A DNA stretch of 64,000 bases from Gnetum montanum. Taxonomy: Eukaryota > Streptophyta > Gnetopsida > Gnetales > Gnetaceae. A program made the position numbers and the translations under genes. The stretch lies in NCBI GenBank assembly GCA_015680685.1, contig MNCI01024352.1, positions 573,319-637,318 of the forward strand, given 5' to 3'. Positions 10,500 through 22,533 of the stretch are shown here, in pieces; position 1 is the first letter of the stretch; every line of letters begins with the position of its first letter. Below the pieces are notes generated by a model. The model was not told the DNA's origin and did not search any database. It saw nothing but the letters and a program-made list of their open reading frames with translations.

Positions 10500-13208
10500 T
10501 TGCTTTCCTTTGTTGCTAGGCTTTTGAAATTGGTAACGGTTGAGGATCGCCTACAATGTTTTTTCCTTTGTTCGTGGATCCTATACCGTCCGTCCAGACT
10601 ATTGAATCGATGTGTGCTGGTACTGGTATGTCCCAAGGGCATGGCAGTTACGGAAACATTTTATTGGTTTTCACATATCAAGCTATAAACTGCCATCGCT
10701 CTTGTTTGAATGCCTTAGCCTTTTCTTTGAATTCATGATAATCTGTGAGTCTCCTGGCTAGGTCTGAAGTGACATCCTTTTGTCCATGGTAGCAAGCTTT
10801 AACCACCTCAAGTTCTGAGTTTGCTATGTGAATTTTTTGCAAAGCAGCTTTTCTGTCCACAAACTCTTTCTCATATAGGGCATAGGTGGTCATTACCTAT
10901 TTTTCCAACTTGCTTCTAGGCCGACTTGCTGTTAACATGACAAGGTTGGCATATCTAAGGTTAGCCAACGCCATATATTCTTTCAAGTCTTCTATATGCA
11001 AATCTTTATTTTTCACCTCTACTTGGTGGACCAATGCATAACTATCTAGAATTGGCAGCCACTTAGGATTTTGTGTTGACACGGACCTAATGTGAGCTTT
11101 GGCCATTTGAATTTCTTTTTCGTTTATTTGTTTGTACATGTCTACTTGGTTGTTGAAGTGCTCTTTTAACCTTTCATGCTTCTTGGCCTCATTCTGCCAT
11201 GCGCTTATTTCAATTGCTGACTTCTTTTGAATGACGTGAACCTTCTCCATTGAGAGGGTTCTATTTTCCTTAGTCAATTTGTTGATATCCTAGTTGACCC
11301 TCATCAGTTGTTCTCTTAACTAATGGACACTTTCTTCTAGAACATTATTTTGTTTTTCAATAGTGGTGAATCGTGAGTTCTCTATAGCGAGCTGTTTATT
11401 CTCTTCCTATGTGGCGGTCAATGCCTTTTTATGAGCATATGTTTGCACTTTTGTAACAGAGGCATTCTAAACCACCTTCTCCTTTTCTTACTTTGCCACT
11501 TGGTTTTCTTGGGTCAGCTTGATCAGCTACTCTGTTCTGAAATGTTCTAGTTGGTTAGGCATAATAGATCAGGTAGGGTCCCGTCATTTAGCTCTTAAGG
11601 TGGTTAGCTCTTGTTGTAAACATTGCACCTTTGCTTTCATGTGTTTCACCTTGACTTCAATCATGACTAGCTTTCCCTTAGTGGTAATGAGATCTGACTG
11701 TGCTGCAGTAACATCATTGGGGATGTTAAACAAGGTGGTCATCACTTGCCCTATCTGTAGTAGTCAATCTAACACATTCTCATATGCCACAAGAGTCATC
11801 GAAGTCCTAGTAAGCATTTGTGCATCTTTGGTCCTAGTCAAATCTATTGGGGGGTACAACAGGCACATTGAATAATTCCTTAATGTGATCTATTATTACT
11901 TTTGTTGTACCTGCCATATCTTGATGGTGCATTACTACTATTGTGGCACCTTCTCTTGTTTTAAGCATCACTTGGAAGGATGTGACATTACTAAATATTT
12001 TTCTAGACCACCGGGATTCTCTTCCTGATTGTAGTGAGATCTACCCCCTTATTAGATTTGTTGAGATAGTGGGTTACACGGCATTGTCGATTACTTTGAA
12101 AAGGCTAGATTCCTCTCTGCTTCCCCAACTCATTGTTTCAGCAATTTTCTACAAATGGTTTATTGTTGGCCTATAATCTTGTGGTGGCGGTGGCGGAGCT
12201 TATGCTTCATGGAGCTGTTCGGGCTCTTGTTCTGCCTCTTTTTTCACTTTTTCTTCCTTTTTTGTTTCTTGCTCCTCACTAAGGTCTTTCCTTGGTGCTG
12301 CAGGTTTGAGGAGTTCAACAAAGGAAGCATTTTGTGCCTTCTTGGGAACATCATTTGTGTACCCCTAGGATTCTAATGCATTTGCACAATTTTTGGATTA
12401 GGCAAGAGAATGGAAGTGTTGGCTTCCATGCCTTTTACTCCTCGAACCACCTCTGAATCTCTATGCAATATAATTGGGAAAGGTTGGTTGTGAATTTGCC
12501 CATTAGGATGGCACTTCCCCTGGCCGCATAGGTTGAAATTCTATGAAGCCTCTTGGTTGGGAAAAGATGATACGTGCCTATCTTGAAGTATGTCCTCTTT
12601 TCCAGATTCAATTCATTATATGTTTTAGCATCCTTACCATATGCCTATCTTAGCCATAGCTTTCTAGTGTTGAGGTTAGATCTTGTAGAAAAATGGGCTA
12701 ACTTAGCTTCTTCATTTAGCATATTTAGAGCTTCTGCGATCACTTTGACCAAGAATGAGAGATTGACTCTGTAGATGTTGACAATGGTGCCTTTGGCTTT
12801 GTTGTGCTAGAACTAATATGTTTCACCCAGGTAGCACTCCCTGCTGTTTGAAAGAATAGGCCACAAAGGTGATGCCTAAAGTTGTGTCCGAAACCGCTTT
12901 TGGAGCAAACTCCATAAATGGGCCATAGTTCATCTCCATAATGATCATGGTCAACATGGATTTTTTAAAAAAATTTCTTCAAGGCATTCCATAGACAACG
13001 TGAGATGTTGTCCCTACATGGGAGCTTGGGGTTCTGTGGCCTCTCCTTGGATTGACTGCCTAGTAACAAAAGCCTCTTGGTGGATGCTGAAGGATTGGGC
13101 TTCCTACTCCTTGTGCTTTACCTGCTTGCCTTGCTGGCCTTGACCACCTTATGGGCACTTGGCTGCTCGCTGTGAAGGTTCTCCTTGTGCTCCTCTTTTT
13201 GGGGCCAT
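10500..13208 (-). pseudogene. Element A env-like/third ORF, decayed
   Basis: A minus-strand ATG at 13206-13208 begins MAPK-R-, like the equivalent ORF of element B. Downstream frames are broken by stops and shifts, but long charged heptad-like coiled-coil stretches remain, best at 11277-10897 and 10893-10678. The block I/EYMALANLRYANLVML-x-SRPRSKLEK closely matches element B's IEYMELANLHYANLAMLIAR. Athila-type elements are known to carry an extra ORF between pol and the 3' LTR, often called env-like. No signal peptide or transmembrane segment can be seen, so a true envelope function is not supported. The product was more likely an intracellular coiled-coil protein. Confidence 0.6.
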
Positions 13209-13744
13209 CTGCAATTAATTAAAGATTAGATGTTACTAAGGTGTTGTTATTTAGCATTCAAAGGTCTATACCTTACCCATGCCTTAGTCTCATTAAGTTC
13301 GCTTGATTGTAGAGTTAGAAAAATTTTCAAAAAAGTGCCCAAAAAGTGTTTATCTCCTCATATGACCTTACATAGTTGGTTCCTTTTTCCTTATATGTGA
13401 CTTATAATGATGGCTATGGTCCCTTGGGTGGAGAAATTAAGGTTTTTAGCATTAATGCGATCAATTGTTCATTATAACACTTAAGGTTTTTAACACTCTT
13501 ACCCTTATAATATCCTCTAAGTGATAGAAAATTACAAAAAATTGGCACAAGTTTCCCATGCAAGCACTCCCCCATGACTAACTTGAACACTTTGGGGTCA
13601 AATAGGTTTAAATGGTACGAGAATCAGAGTAGTAGAGAGCCAAATATCTCAAGTTGTAGTTGGTTGTGAAGAGCTTTGAGTCACAAGAGAAAATTTAAAA
13701 CACTCCCATAGCTATAAATGATGAGAATGAAGTTTGGGCACCAC

Positions 13745-13850
13745 GGGGGTGCTATATATAGATTGTGTTTGACCCAATATTGGGTATTTGACATCGTCGC
13801 CCACCTGATATTGGGTACTCGATATTGGGGTACATGGATGAGCATCTAAT
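13745..13850 (-). promoter_or_regulatory. Internal U3-like promoter of element A
   Basis: Read on the minus strand, three or more copies of a (C)CCAATATCGAGTACCCAATATC-type motif (the GATATTGGGTA family) precede a TATA box, CTATATATAGC (13751-13761 region). The same motif family and the same TATA placement occur in the U3 of this element's right LTR (about 18745-18847). The TATA box lies roughly 540 bases before the MAPK start codon. Confidence 0.6.
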
Positions 13851-15178
13851 GAGGGTACTGAGCATGAGAAACAAAGCTCTATGATTGGTTGGAAGGTTTT
13901 AGGTTAGGTCCATAGGTTTGGGGTAAGTAGAAAATCAATTTTAGGCATCGAAAGTGTTAGAAGGTGGAGTCATCGATGTGAAAAGCTTTGGAAGATACAA
14001 GAAAAGGGGTGTTAACTTGATGGTGTGGAACGGATCAAGTTACATGATAAGGGAAAGCATGAAATTTAACAATGAAGTGCTTGGAAGGTTAAAAATGATG
14101 TGGTTGTGTCAAATAAGTACAAGTCACAAAAGTTACACAAGTGGATTCTCCCCAAAGCAGGCTCCAGCCTATGATGCCCTTATGTAACCACACCTAAAAA
14201 TGTCCTCAGGTACTAAAGGGGTTGAATGTAATGCATACCTATGCAACAAAACACACATGTTAAAACCACCAATTTGTGATAATAACTCTATGTTACACAA
14301 AATCACAACTTAGGATCAGACGGACAATGAGATGAGATGGACTATAGAAAGGATTGCAAAAATTGGGACATGAGGTGTCTTATTAGAGGCACAATGAATC
14401 CTTGTGTGTTATTAATGGTTAAATAATCATGAGCCCTTTGTTCCAAGATTCAAACCAAGTCTAAACCACATTTCAGTGACATCACATCATTTCATCACGT
14501 TGGCTGACAACTATAAGACTATCATAGTTGCAAGGAGTAACATCACTTAGCATTTTTTCCAAGGGAGGAGCTTATTTATGGCACACATGTTGTTTATTTT
14601 TTTTGATGTAAGTGTTGCAAAGCTATCAACCTTCAGGCATGGGTACATGTCTTTCTAGTGGGACTCGTAGAAATTATTCAGTGTCTTTTTATGGTACCCT
14701 TAGTCCCATTTTTTGTTAGATCTACAAGGATATAATTACAGCCTTAGCAACATGATAGAACATATAGAAGTGGCCAAGGAGAATCCACAAATCCCCTTGA
14801 TGTCACACCTCTTACATTTCCCCTTAGTTTTGAACTCTTCTGCCTAGACATAATGATTATAAACTTATTTTTAGTATCATGGTGAAAAAGAATGTCATTA
14901 TGACTAGAGCAAGAACCTCTTATTAATGGAATGAGTGGATGGATGACGTGGTCTCACTGTCTGAATAATCAGTTCCTTATGACTTGACAACATAAAGAAA
15001 ACCTCACCTCAATGGGCTATATGATCATTTTATTCACAAGCAATATTACATAACAAAGAAAATGAAAGCAATAAATAGAAAAAGTTGGAAGGAATAGGAA
15101 AAATTGTATCAAGAAATAAGAAAATCACAAAAAAAATTGTAAAACAAAAAGATGAAAAACACTTATGAATATTAAAGA

Positions 15179-17765
15179 TTAGAGTGGGGGATGTCCCCCA
15201 TGACTAAACAGTTGGCCATGACAAGGATTAATAAGCTGATAGATAGGATCCATGTATGTATAAAACATTGGTAACCATTCATTTCCTAGCCATTGGGTGT
15301 CTATTGGTATTGTGGTGGCTGGGTAGACAAATTGTTGATCACACACTTGATTGTTAAGTGTATGATGGGTTAGGATATGAGCTGTGTTAATGTTATGAAT
15401 TTTTGATGCACAATTGCACCCTTGATTATGATATGGTATGCATGGATTTGTTGGTCTCCCCATGCTTGTAAATTCATTACTTGGGTTTGGAATTGGAGTA
15501 ATGATGGATGGTGGCCCTTGTGTAGGATCAAAAGACGGTGGTGGTAAAAATGAAGGCATTACGCCAGAGTGGCAGTGCACTAGTTCAGATGCTGTGGTAG
15601 GTGCATGAGTATTTTGCTTCGGCTTACAGCCTTTCCTAAAGAGTGGACATTTTCAACCTAGTGGTTGAGACCTACCGGTGTCAACATGTCTATGCACATT
15701 TGCAGCACAAGTGGCATTCGTTTGTTGATATTGCAGTGTTGAACCTTCCTATGTCCTTGGTGGTGGCATGTGATGAGGTGGAGTATGAGAATATCAAGGG
15801 TAGGATAGATGGTAAGAGGCATGAGGTGGTGATCCCTCCAGGGATGTCATGGGTTGATGGTACTCGGGAGAGTGATAGTGGCGATTTGAGTAGAGTATGT
15901 AGAACTAGTTGGAGAAACAGGGTATTGAACATAATATCTATGTAGTTTTGGTAGGTAGGAAGGACAGGGTTGATCCGTTGCTTGCCTTCCCTATGATTGT
16001 GGTTGTTGCCACTATGGTTGATGATAGTGTTGAGGTTGGTAATAAGTNTGGGTTGATCCGTTGCTTGCCTTCCCTATGATTATGGTTGTTGCCACTATGG
16101 TTGATGATAGTGTTGAGGTTGGTTGTGGGGTTGTTTATAATTATCTTGTGGAAGAGGAAATCTCTTAGGCATGTGATTTTGTACAAACTTTGAATTTAAG
16201 ACAGCTACCCAATACTCATGTAGATGCAACAAGATTGGGTAATGACCCTTTAGATGGTCATATATGCAGATGTCACATCCATTATCTTTGTCCGTGGTTG
16301 AATCTATAGCTTCACTTTCTTTAGCCATTTTTCCTATTTGTTGAGAAGTGTTCCTAGCTGTTTCTTAGTTTTGTATCCTTTGTTTATTATGATCACCTTG
16401 CGTGTTTTGCATGATCCTCTCCTTGATCGTCTCAATGAGAGTTGTAACATTTTCATATATCCATTTTGACATCCCATTAAACTTTGCTTCAAGTTCATCA
16501 AAGGACTTATGTATTGGCAAGGTTTGTTGTGGAATCATCTTATTGTGAGTGGTTTCTTTCTCCTTACCATAGATATGTACCTCCTTTTATTGAAGAGTTG
16601 GGTCCCACTGATATTTCTCGTTGTTCTCCCATTTACATATCTCTCCTTCTTCTTTTGCCACATGCTTGATTAGCTCTCAGATTTGATGGGTTCATAGCTT
16701 GTATAATTGACTTGAAGGATACATCCCAAGGATCTCTCTCCCTCATTTCATTATGAAGTCCATCTACGATGTGGAAGAGTTGCCTTTTCTCGGAGAAACC
16801 ATGGCTTGGGCATCTATTCAATAGGAGATAATATCTATCCAAGGCCATGTCTAAGGGTTCATGTTGTTCTTGCTTCCATCCTTGGATTTTGTCTCCTCAA
16901 GTTGGACACCCTCGCATAGGTTTGGCATTTCTTATTGAAGAGTTCCAACATTGTAGACCATTGTCAGATTAAATTTGGTTTTAATGATCTATACCACACT
17001 TTGACCCTATCAATTAGTGTCCTAGGAAAGAGTTTAAGCTTTTGCCATCCACTTTTAATGTTGTAGAAATTTTAGGCATCATGGAAGGCTTGTAAATGAT
17101 GTTGCGGATCTGAATCATAGCCTCCTGCAAATTTAGGAATATTATTCATATCAAGCCTAGGTAGGTGACTCTCTTTGCAATGCTTGCGAGATATCTTAAC
17201 TACCTCTATGATCTACATTAGGCTCTTAGTGGCCAACAAGGGTTCATTGTCATTAGACAAGTTGTTATGAAAATTTCTACTTAGTTGATTGTGATGATTT
17301 TGTCTATGTTCATGTTGACGACCATGAGTGTTCTTGTAGGTTTGATTTTCGTTTCTATTTCAATCCTTTAGTGGAGCTTTATCTTCATACCTACGTTCAT
17401 CTTCGTTAGAACTAGATGTTGAAAGGGGAGAGGAAGATGTAGAATTGGAAGGATTGCCATGGCTTCTATGATGTTCCCTAGGGTCCCTTGGTTTATCCTT
17501 TCTAAATTTCGAGGAAGTCCTAGGCCTTGAGGCCTCCTTTGTTCTAGAACTTACTTCATCTCCTCCAAGGTTGTCTACGTTAGGTGAATGAAGCCTTTGA
17601 GTGTTGTCAAGGTAGTCATGACCATAAGAAACCCCTACATAAGGTTGGTTACTCCAATTTTCCTCACTATATATCTCATTAGTTCTCTAATGAATGTTTT
17701 TGTTATACAGTGTGTGATCACTTTCTTGTGAAAGAGACATCGTTGTTGGCTTATGGTGTGTGTGA
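15179..17765 (-). pseudogene. Element A gag region, decayed
   Basis: Minus-strand frames start near 17765 (MSLSQESDHT) and pass through a Ser/Arg/Asn-rich stretch into a recognisable retrotransposon gag core: a 'LDMNNIPKFAGGYD' patch near 17140, then LIDRVKVWYRSLKP and a W-x2-M-x3-F block near 17000. Next comes LDRYYLLLNRCPSHGFSEKRQLFHIV (in two segments) near 16830-16760. A Pro-rich tail lies at 15580-15179. Several in-frame stops and one assembly join (16048) interrupt it. No CCHC zinc knuckle was found. Confidence 0.6.
15966..16121. other. Assembly join: about 75-80 bp duplicated around a single N at 16048
   Basis: The block beginning GGGTTGATCCGTTGCTTGCC at 15967 recurs at about 16050, directly after an N. 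The two copies differ at only a few bases. This looks like two overlapping contig ends placed side by side, not a biological tandem repeat. Confidence 0.8.
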
Positions 17766-17845
17766 TTTAGTATTTTTTGAAGGATATATTGTTAATACCT
17801 TTATAGCAATCATGTATGATATAACTAATCTAGATAACTAGCACC

Positions 17846-17865
17846 ATCCCTAGTAACGACACCAA
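17846..17865 (-). promoter_or_regulatory. Element A primer-binding site
   Basis: Directly inside the right LTR the minus strand reads TTGGTGTCGTTACTAGGGAT. This resembles the TGGCACCGTT-type site next to LTR C and the site of element B, so it fixes the orientation and the LTR boundary. Confidence 0.65.
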
Positions 17866-18094
17866 TGATGAGCAATGAGGTATCCCTACACCCAACCATA
17901 CTAATCACAAGCATTCACACATGATTAGGTCAAATTTCGTGGATGGAACTAGTTGTGCATCTAAATCATTATGCTTTGATCATAGTTCACTGTCTTCCCA
18001 TTTAGACTAGTGGTAACTTTGTCACGTATGATTTTGTCCAAAGTGAGGCATATGATGTTGTCTAATCCTATGCTGATCCTAATAATGATTAACA

Positions 18095-18229
18095 GATAAA
18101 TTAATTAAGCTAATGAACAATTGAAAATAAGATCTAAACTAGCCTATGTACAATGAGTATCNTGATAAATTAATTAAGCTAATGAACAATTGAAAATAAG
18201 ATCTAAACTAGCCTATGTACAATGAGTAT
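18095..18229. other. Assembly join: about 66 bp duplicated around N at 18162
   Basis: The block from GATAAATTAATTAAGCTAAT to ATGAGTATC occurs on both sides of the N and is practically identical. It is best explained as unmerged overlapping contig ends. Confidence 0.85.
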
Positions 18230-18502
18230 CTGTCCCCAATCATCGGTAAATGCCTTGGACTTCATACAACTACCATTGGGATTGCCAAGCGTATGTCATT
18301 AGGTGTGCCAAATGATACATTGTTGGATTACCAAGTACTTACACTTAAGCACTTGTGATTAAGTTGTACTTATTCTGCTTAATGACAAGAATAGTAAATA
18401 GCAATAAATGGAAACATTGCTAAAGAAAATAGTAAATAATTAAACAATTAAATAATTAAAGAAATAATAAATCTAAGTGAATGCGGCAATGATGGAAGTA
18501 AT

Positions 18503-18597
18503 TTCGATCTTTATTTCTAGTCATGTAACATGTCCAAGTATGTCACACTNAATCTTTATTTCTAGTCATGTAAAATGTCCAAGTATGTCACACTCAA
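18503..18597. other. Assembly join: about 45 bp duplicated around N at 18550
   Basis: ATCTTTATTTCTAGTCATGT through TATGTCACACT is present before and after the N with one or two differences. It is the same kind of artefact as at 16048 and 18162. Confidence 0.85.
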
Positions 18598-18847
18598 ACA
18601 AAGGTATTGTATGATTACAAACATCACACTGTAGGCATGCATTGGGAATAATAGAACTTGAATTCAGAAATCTAAGAAAGACTATCAAAAAATGAAAACT
18701 AAAACTATCTCCAAACTGTGCACCCAAGTTTTGTACTTATAGGCTAGCACGAAAGAGATGATATTGGATATTCGACATCGTTTCCTGGGACTCGATATTG
18801 CGTATTTGATATCAGAGCCTCGATATCGAGTATCTAGTATCATTCAT

Positions 18848-19284
18848 TAGTTTTTGGGTCTGATAAGCCTCCATATTATTCACATGTCACATTTCTAATA
18901 AAATGCCTTGCTTTGAAATTCGTTAAAGTAGTGTCCAAGTTATATAGCCTTTGCATTTGTTGTCCTACCAAATCTTGTTTAAAGTTTATATCAGGAAGTA
19001 ATAAAAGGCATTTCAATTTCAAAATCAAACTAAACTTTTAGTTTGTATTCATTTGCATTTAGAAAATTTATAAATGAAAGGTTTATTGGGATTTTCCTTT
19101 GCAGTACTTTAGAATAGACATTGCTAATTTTCCTGGAAGAAGAAAAGTTTATTTTACATTGATTTTAATGTTAGAAAAGATCTTATTACTCATTGGAATC
19201 CTCAAAGGCTTTTAGAATATAGAAAAGTGCAAAATGAAATAAGTACTTTGAACATTTCAAACATAAGGGAAACATTGCTAGATT
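18848..19284. other. AT-rich spacer, no gene seen
   Basis: No open frame with recognisable motifs was found. An 18-base sequence at 18876-18893 nearly repeats 9443-9460 on the other side of element A (see findings). Confidence 0.4.
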
Positions 19285-19500
19285 GGAGACAAGGACTAGA
19301 TCCTCCTCCTCCTCATCATTCTAGCCTTGTCCCAACAAAATGGGGCTAACTATATGAGTTCTTTTTTGCCAATTGCCTTTATGAAGAGCTAGATCTTTAT
19401 TTATTTATAGTTTCTTCCAATTGTCTTTAATAGTTTTTTCCCATGTCTTTTTTGGTCTTCCTTTCGATGGCTTTCTTAGAATAGTGACTAGACCTATAGG
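19285..19500 (-). mobile_element. L1-type LINE 3' end (truncated)
   Basis: On the minus strand this reads like the C-terminus of a plant L1 ORF2: a SKGRPKKTWEK-like start, then a KDLALHKGNWQKRTHIVSP-like block, then the usual G-Q-G ending. It finishes in a GATGAGGAGGAGGAGG-like simple 3' tail. The match to the common plant 'W-x3-I-H-x-A-D-P-x4-G' ending is by motif recognition. Upstream ORF2 sequence on this strand is missing, so it is a 5'-truncated insertion. Confidence 0.65.
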
Positions 19501-19959
19501 TTCTAAATAGCATCAAAATATATCTAAAATCAAGTGGCTTCTTGTAAAGGAACTTCAATAATGATTTTCTTCTCTCTAGCCTCAAGAGCATCAAATGTTT
19601 TAAAGTGAGTGAAGAAATAATTGAATTTTGTCATTGCCCCTTATACTTTGTGTTATTAACAAATACATGATATAGTAGATATTCCAGGAGGCAAGGTCAC
19701 TTTACTGGAAAAGTGAATGTAGAATTTCAATTTAAAATTTAGAACACTTGAAATCCAAATGTGACTCTCACAAAAACTCTAATTAGAGCTACCCTTAATA
19801 TCTTCAAATGCCAAAATGCAAACAATCAATAATGGTTTGATGAAACATGTAAGAAAACTAAAATTTTATAGAAGATTCAAATGTTACTTGAGACTATCAT
19901 TAGGAAAAGGTACTAATGTAAATAAGTTAATGAATAACTAATTAAATAGTGAGGGTCAT

Positions 19960-20764
19960 TGATGAACTGTGATATCGGGTACATGATATCTGAGCCTACC
20001 ATGCGATGTCGGATACTCGATATCGGGACCCATCTCCTTGCCTATAAATAAGAGGCGGGCGCACTTGGTTTTGTAGTTAGATAGTTAGTCCCTTAGCCAA
20101 ACTCTTGCCCTTTCTCCCCTCCAAAGTTAGAATTATTTCTGTGTGCCTGTAGTAGGAGTCATCAAGTGAATGGATCTTTATTCGAGCATTGTGTACCTGA
20201 GCACACTTTGTGTACAACAATAAAGATGAACTTTATGATAAACCTTGCAGCATCCAAAATAGATTAGTTAATGTTAATTATTGTTGTTAAATGCTTTCTT
20301 AGTTAATTAGTGATTCTCTCTCACCCTACAACTCTCCTAAGTAAGCACACATAGTACGATCACTTTGAGCATGCGTGTAACACTTGGTAACCCAGTAACG
20401 ATCAGCGTTTGATAATCCTAGTAGTGTAGTGCTGGTTTAGGATGTGTACGGCAAGTGAGAACAGATACTGGTGTTATGATTAGTTAAAGCCTATTTAATT
20501 AGTAGTTAAGTTAAATTAGTCACTTAGTTATCTCTCTCTCTTCCCTTATTAGCAGTAGGACATAAAAGCTATAAAAATCATATGCCTCAAGCTTACTTAA
20601 TCATACAATCATGACATACAAGTAAGTTTGGGAAGACAACGATCAACCAACCCGTCCTTGTTCCACAAAGGCGCATAGGCACTTAGTCCTTGGAATTTGA
20701 TCAGATCGTGTGTGAAACGCTCATATTCGTATGGTTGAGCGTAGGGGTACCTCGCCGCTCATCA
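19960..20764 (+). mobile_element. Solo LTR D (A/B/C superfamily)
   Basis: It starts TGATGAACTG and ends CGCTCATCA. In plus orientation U3 holds GATATCGGGTA-type motifs, followed by TATA-like CCTATAAATAAG near 20040. The R/U5 region is homologous to the LTRs of A, B and C (blocks such as GTAACGATCAGCGTTTGATA and ATGCCTCA-x-CTTA). No primer-binding site follows the right end, so it is a solo LTR. The flanks GTCAT and CTCAC are only a weak match as a target duplication. Confidence 0.7.
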
Positions 20765-20949
20765 CTCACTGATATGGAATGCCATTAAAAAAAAGTTAAA
20801 TATAATTATGCAAGTAGAGTTAGAAAAAGAATGATGCAATAAAGCAGTTCAAACCTTTAAAAATAGGGACAAAACAATCTAAATAATTATGATTAATTGT
20901 AGTTAGCAATATTTTTGTTAAGCATTTGGGCATCATTCTAGAACTTATG

Positions 20950-22130
20950 CTTGGAAGATTGGCTAAAGTAAATAAGATACATGCAATTTCTTATGCATGA
21001 TTTAGGTAGAAGCATTCTACTAGAGACCATCTAACATTAAAATATTTTATTAATAGTGCAAAAGGTTTGCACAAGAAAACATTTATATGCCTTGATTTCT
21101 CTTAGGTCTATGATTTGATCATTGAAAGCAAGTTATGGAGGTGCTTAGAAAATTTAGAAGCTCCTAGCGCATATTTATTTGCTGTCCAAAAACTTTACAA
21201 AGATGTATATAGTTTACAAATGGGCAATAAAGTATTTTATTTAATGATTTAGTTGATGTATAACAAGGATGCCCTTTTTTCTTGTCCTTTATTTGTCGTT
21301 TAGGCTTCTTATTAAGGAGCTTGAAAGAGTGGATACATAAAATATGAACTTAATTTGCAATTACAATGAGAAATAGTCTTGTGAGACTCATACTTTAATG
21401 TTAATGTTGTCTTAATTTCAAATTCAATGAAAGGATCGTAACAAATGCTTAATACACTTAATGACTTTTATTAGTGTTCTGGAATCAAAGTCAATGTCCA
21501 AAGTGAAAAGATGTCCTTAGAAGTAGAAGCTATTTGTTAATTAATTAGCCTACACTTACAATCTTTCTAAATTTTCATTGGATAAACATGGCAAAAAAGT
21601 GATAATGGAAACCCAAAATATAGTTTCATGAGGTGCTCTATGGCTGTCCTTAGCAAGTCAATAAATTAGTGAAACAAATAGTATTTTAAAAACTTTGTAA
21701 AAGTTAGAAGGAAAATAACAGTTCTATTTGAATAGTATCAAGGAACCCTAATTTCAAAACAAACTATTTATGTGCTGCTATTTTTTACCATTGACAATGC
21801 ACAATTAGCATAGCATGAATGCTATTCCATCATCCAAGAGGTGGATGATCATGATTGAAAATTGTAGGCGAAAATGATGATAATGTAATACAAATAACAT
21901 TGAAGATACCAGTCACATTTTTCTGCAATGTCCCTCCATTTAAATACATTCAAACATAAGTGAGGTATTGCAGTTGTAAATTGGTTGATTTAATTCAAAT
22001 GTTATCATGAACACTTCATAATTTTCATAATAATGATTGCAAAACTCATACCAGGTACGTTTATGTTGTCCACTAGATCCAAAAGCTTGTAAACGTAATA
22101 AAATTTTCGTTTCAGTGATTATGATATCAT
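20950..22130 (+). mobile_element. LINE-type reverse transcriptase debris
   Basis: Conceptual translation around 21080-21300 gives CLDFS-x-VYDLIIESKLW, then LYKDVYSLQMGNKVF, then QGCPFFLS in another frame. These follow the order of non-LTR reverse-transcriptase motifs (palm block A, then the G-V-x-Q-G-C-P block). Stops and shifts are everywhere. The last 415 bases repeat 1-430 of the window. It is a separate element from the LINE tail at 19285-19500, which is on the other strand. Confidence 0.5.
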
Positions 22131-22533
22131 GCAACTTTCCCGGGGCCAGATCTGCAACCTTCTCTATTCAACTCTTTCAAAAATGAGTCTGCTGATCTTT
22201 AATTTAACTAACTGTGTTCCGAACTGTCTTGTTCACTGTCTTTAGTCCTGGGTTTGAGTTTGAAGTAGCTACTGCTGGACCCGCTTGGCGCAAAATGAGT
22301 ATTAAGCTTCTGTGTAATGACGCTGTTAACTGTCTTATTCACTCGGCCCAATCAAACCTAAAATTTTACTCACATAGATCCAAATTTTAACACAATCTCC
22401 ACGCATAGAAACAACTATCAATGTATATCATTTGTATCGTCGCAATTATTGGTAACCAGTTGTAAATAAAAACGCTGCAGCTTTCAGCAGATGGAGCCAA
22501 AACGCAAAAAGTGCTGCAGGTTGAGGAAATATT
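22131..22533. other. 3' flank of the DUF599 gene
   Basis: There is no gene in this stretch. It should include the 3' UTR of the minus-strand DUF599 gene, but no clear polyadenylation signal on that strand was identified. Confidence 0.35.

Larger units (their letters stand above)
9467..18847 (-). mobile_element. Element A: pol-less Athila-like LTR retrotransposon
   Basis: Two LTR copies starting TGATGAGCAATGAGG flank an internal region read on the minus strand. In sense order it holds a tRNA-type primer-binding site, a gag-like region, a long spacer, a TATA-containing block resembling its own U3, and an env-like ORF starting MAPK. No protease, reverse transcriptase, RNase H or integrase sequence is present: gag debris runs straight into sequence that in related element B lies downstream of integrase. 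A therefore looks like a pol deletion derivative that would depend on another element for mobility. Stops and frameshifts are abundant. No matching 5-bp target duplication could be assigned. Three single-N assembly joins lie inside it. Confidence 0.75.
17866..18847 (-). repeat. Element A, 5' LTR
   Basis: The LTR begins TGATGAGCAATGAGG on the plus strand and ends near TATCATTCA. In sense orientation U3 carries several GATATCG/GATATTG motifs followed by a TATA-like GCCTATAAGTAC. Its length is inflated by two assembly joins (18162 and 18550). Confidence 0.7.
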
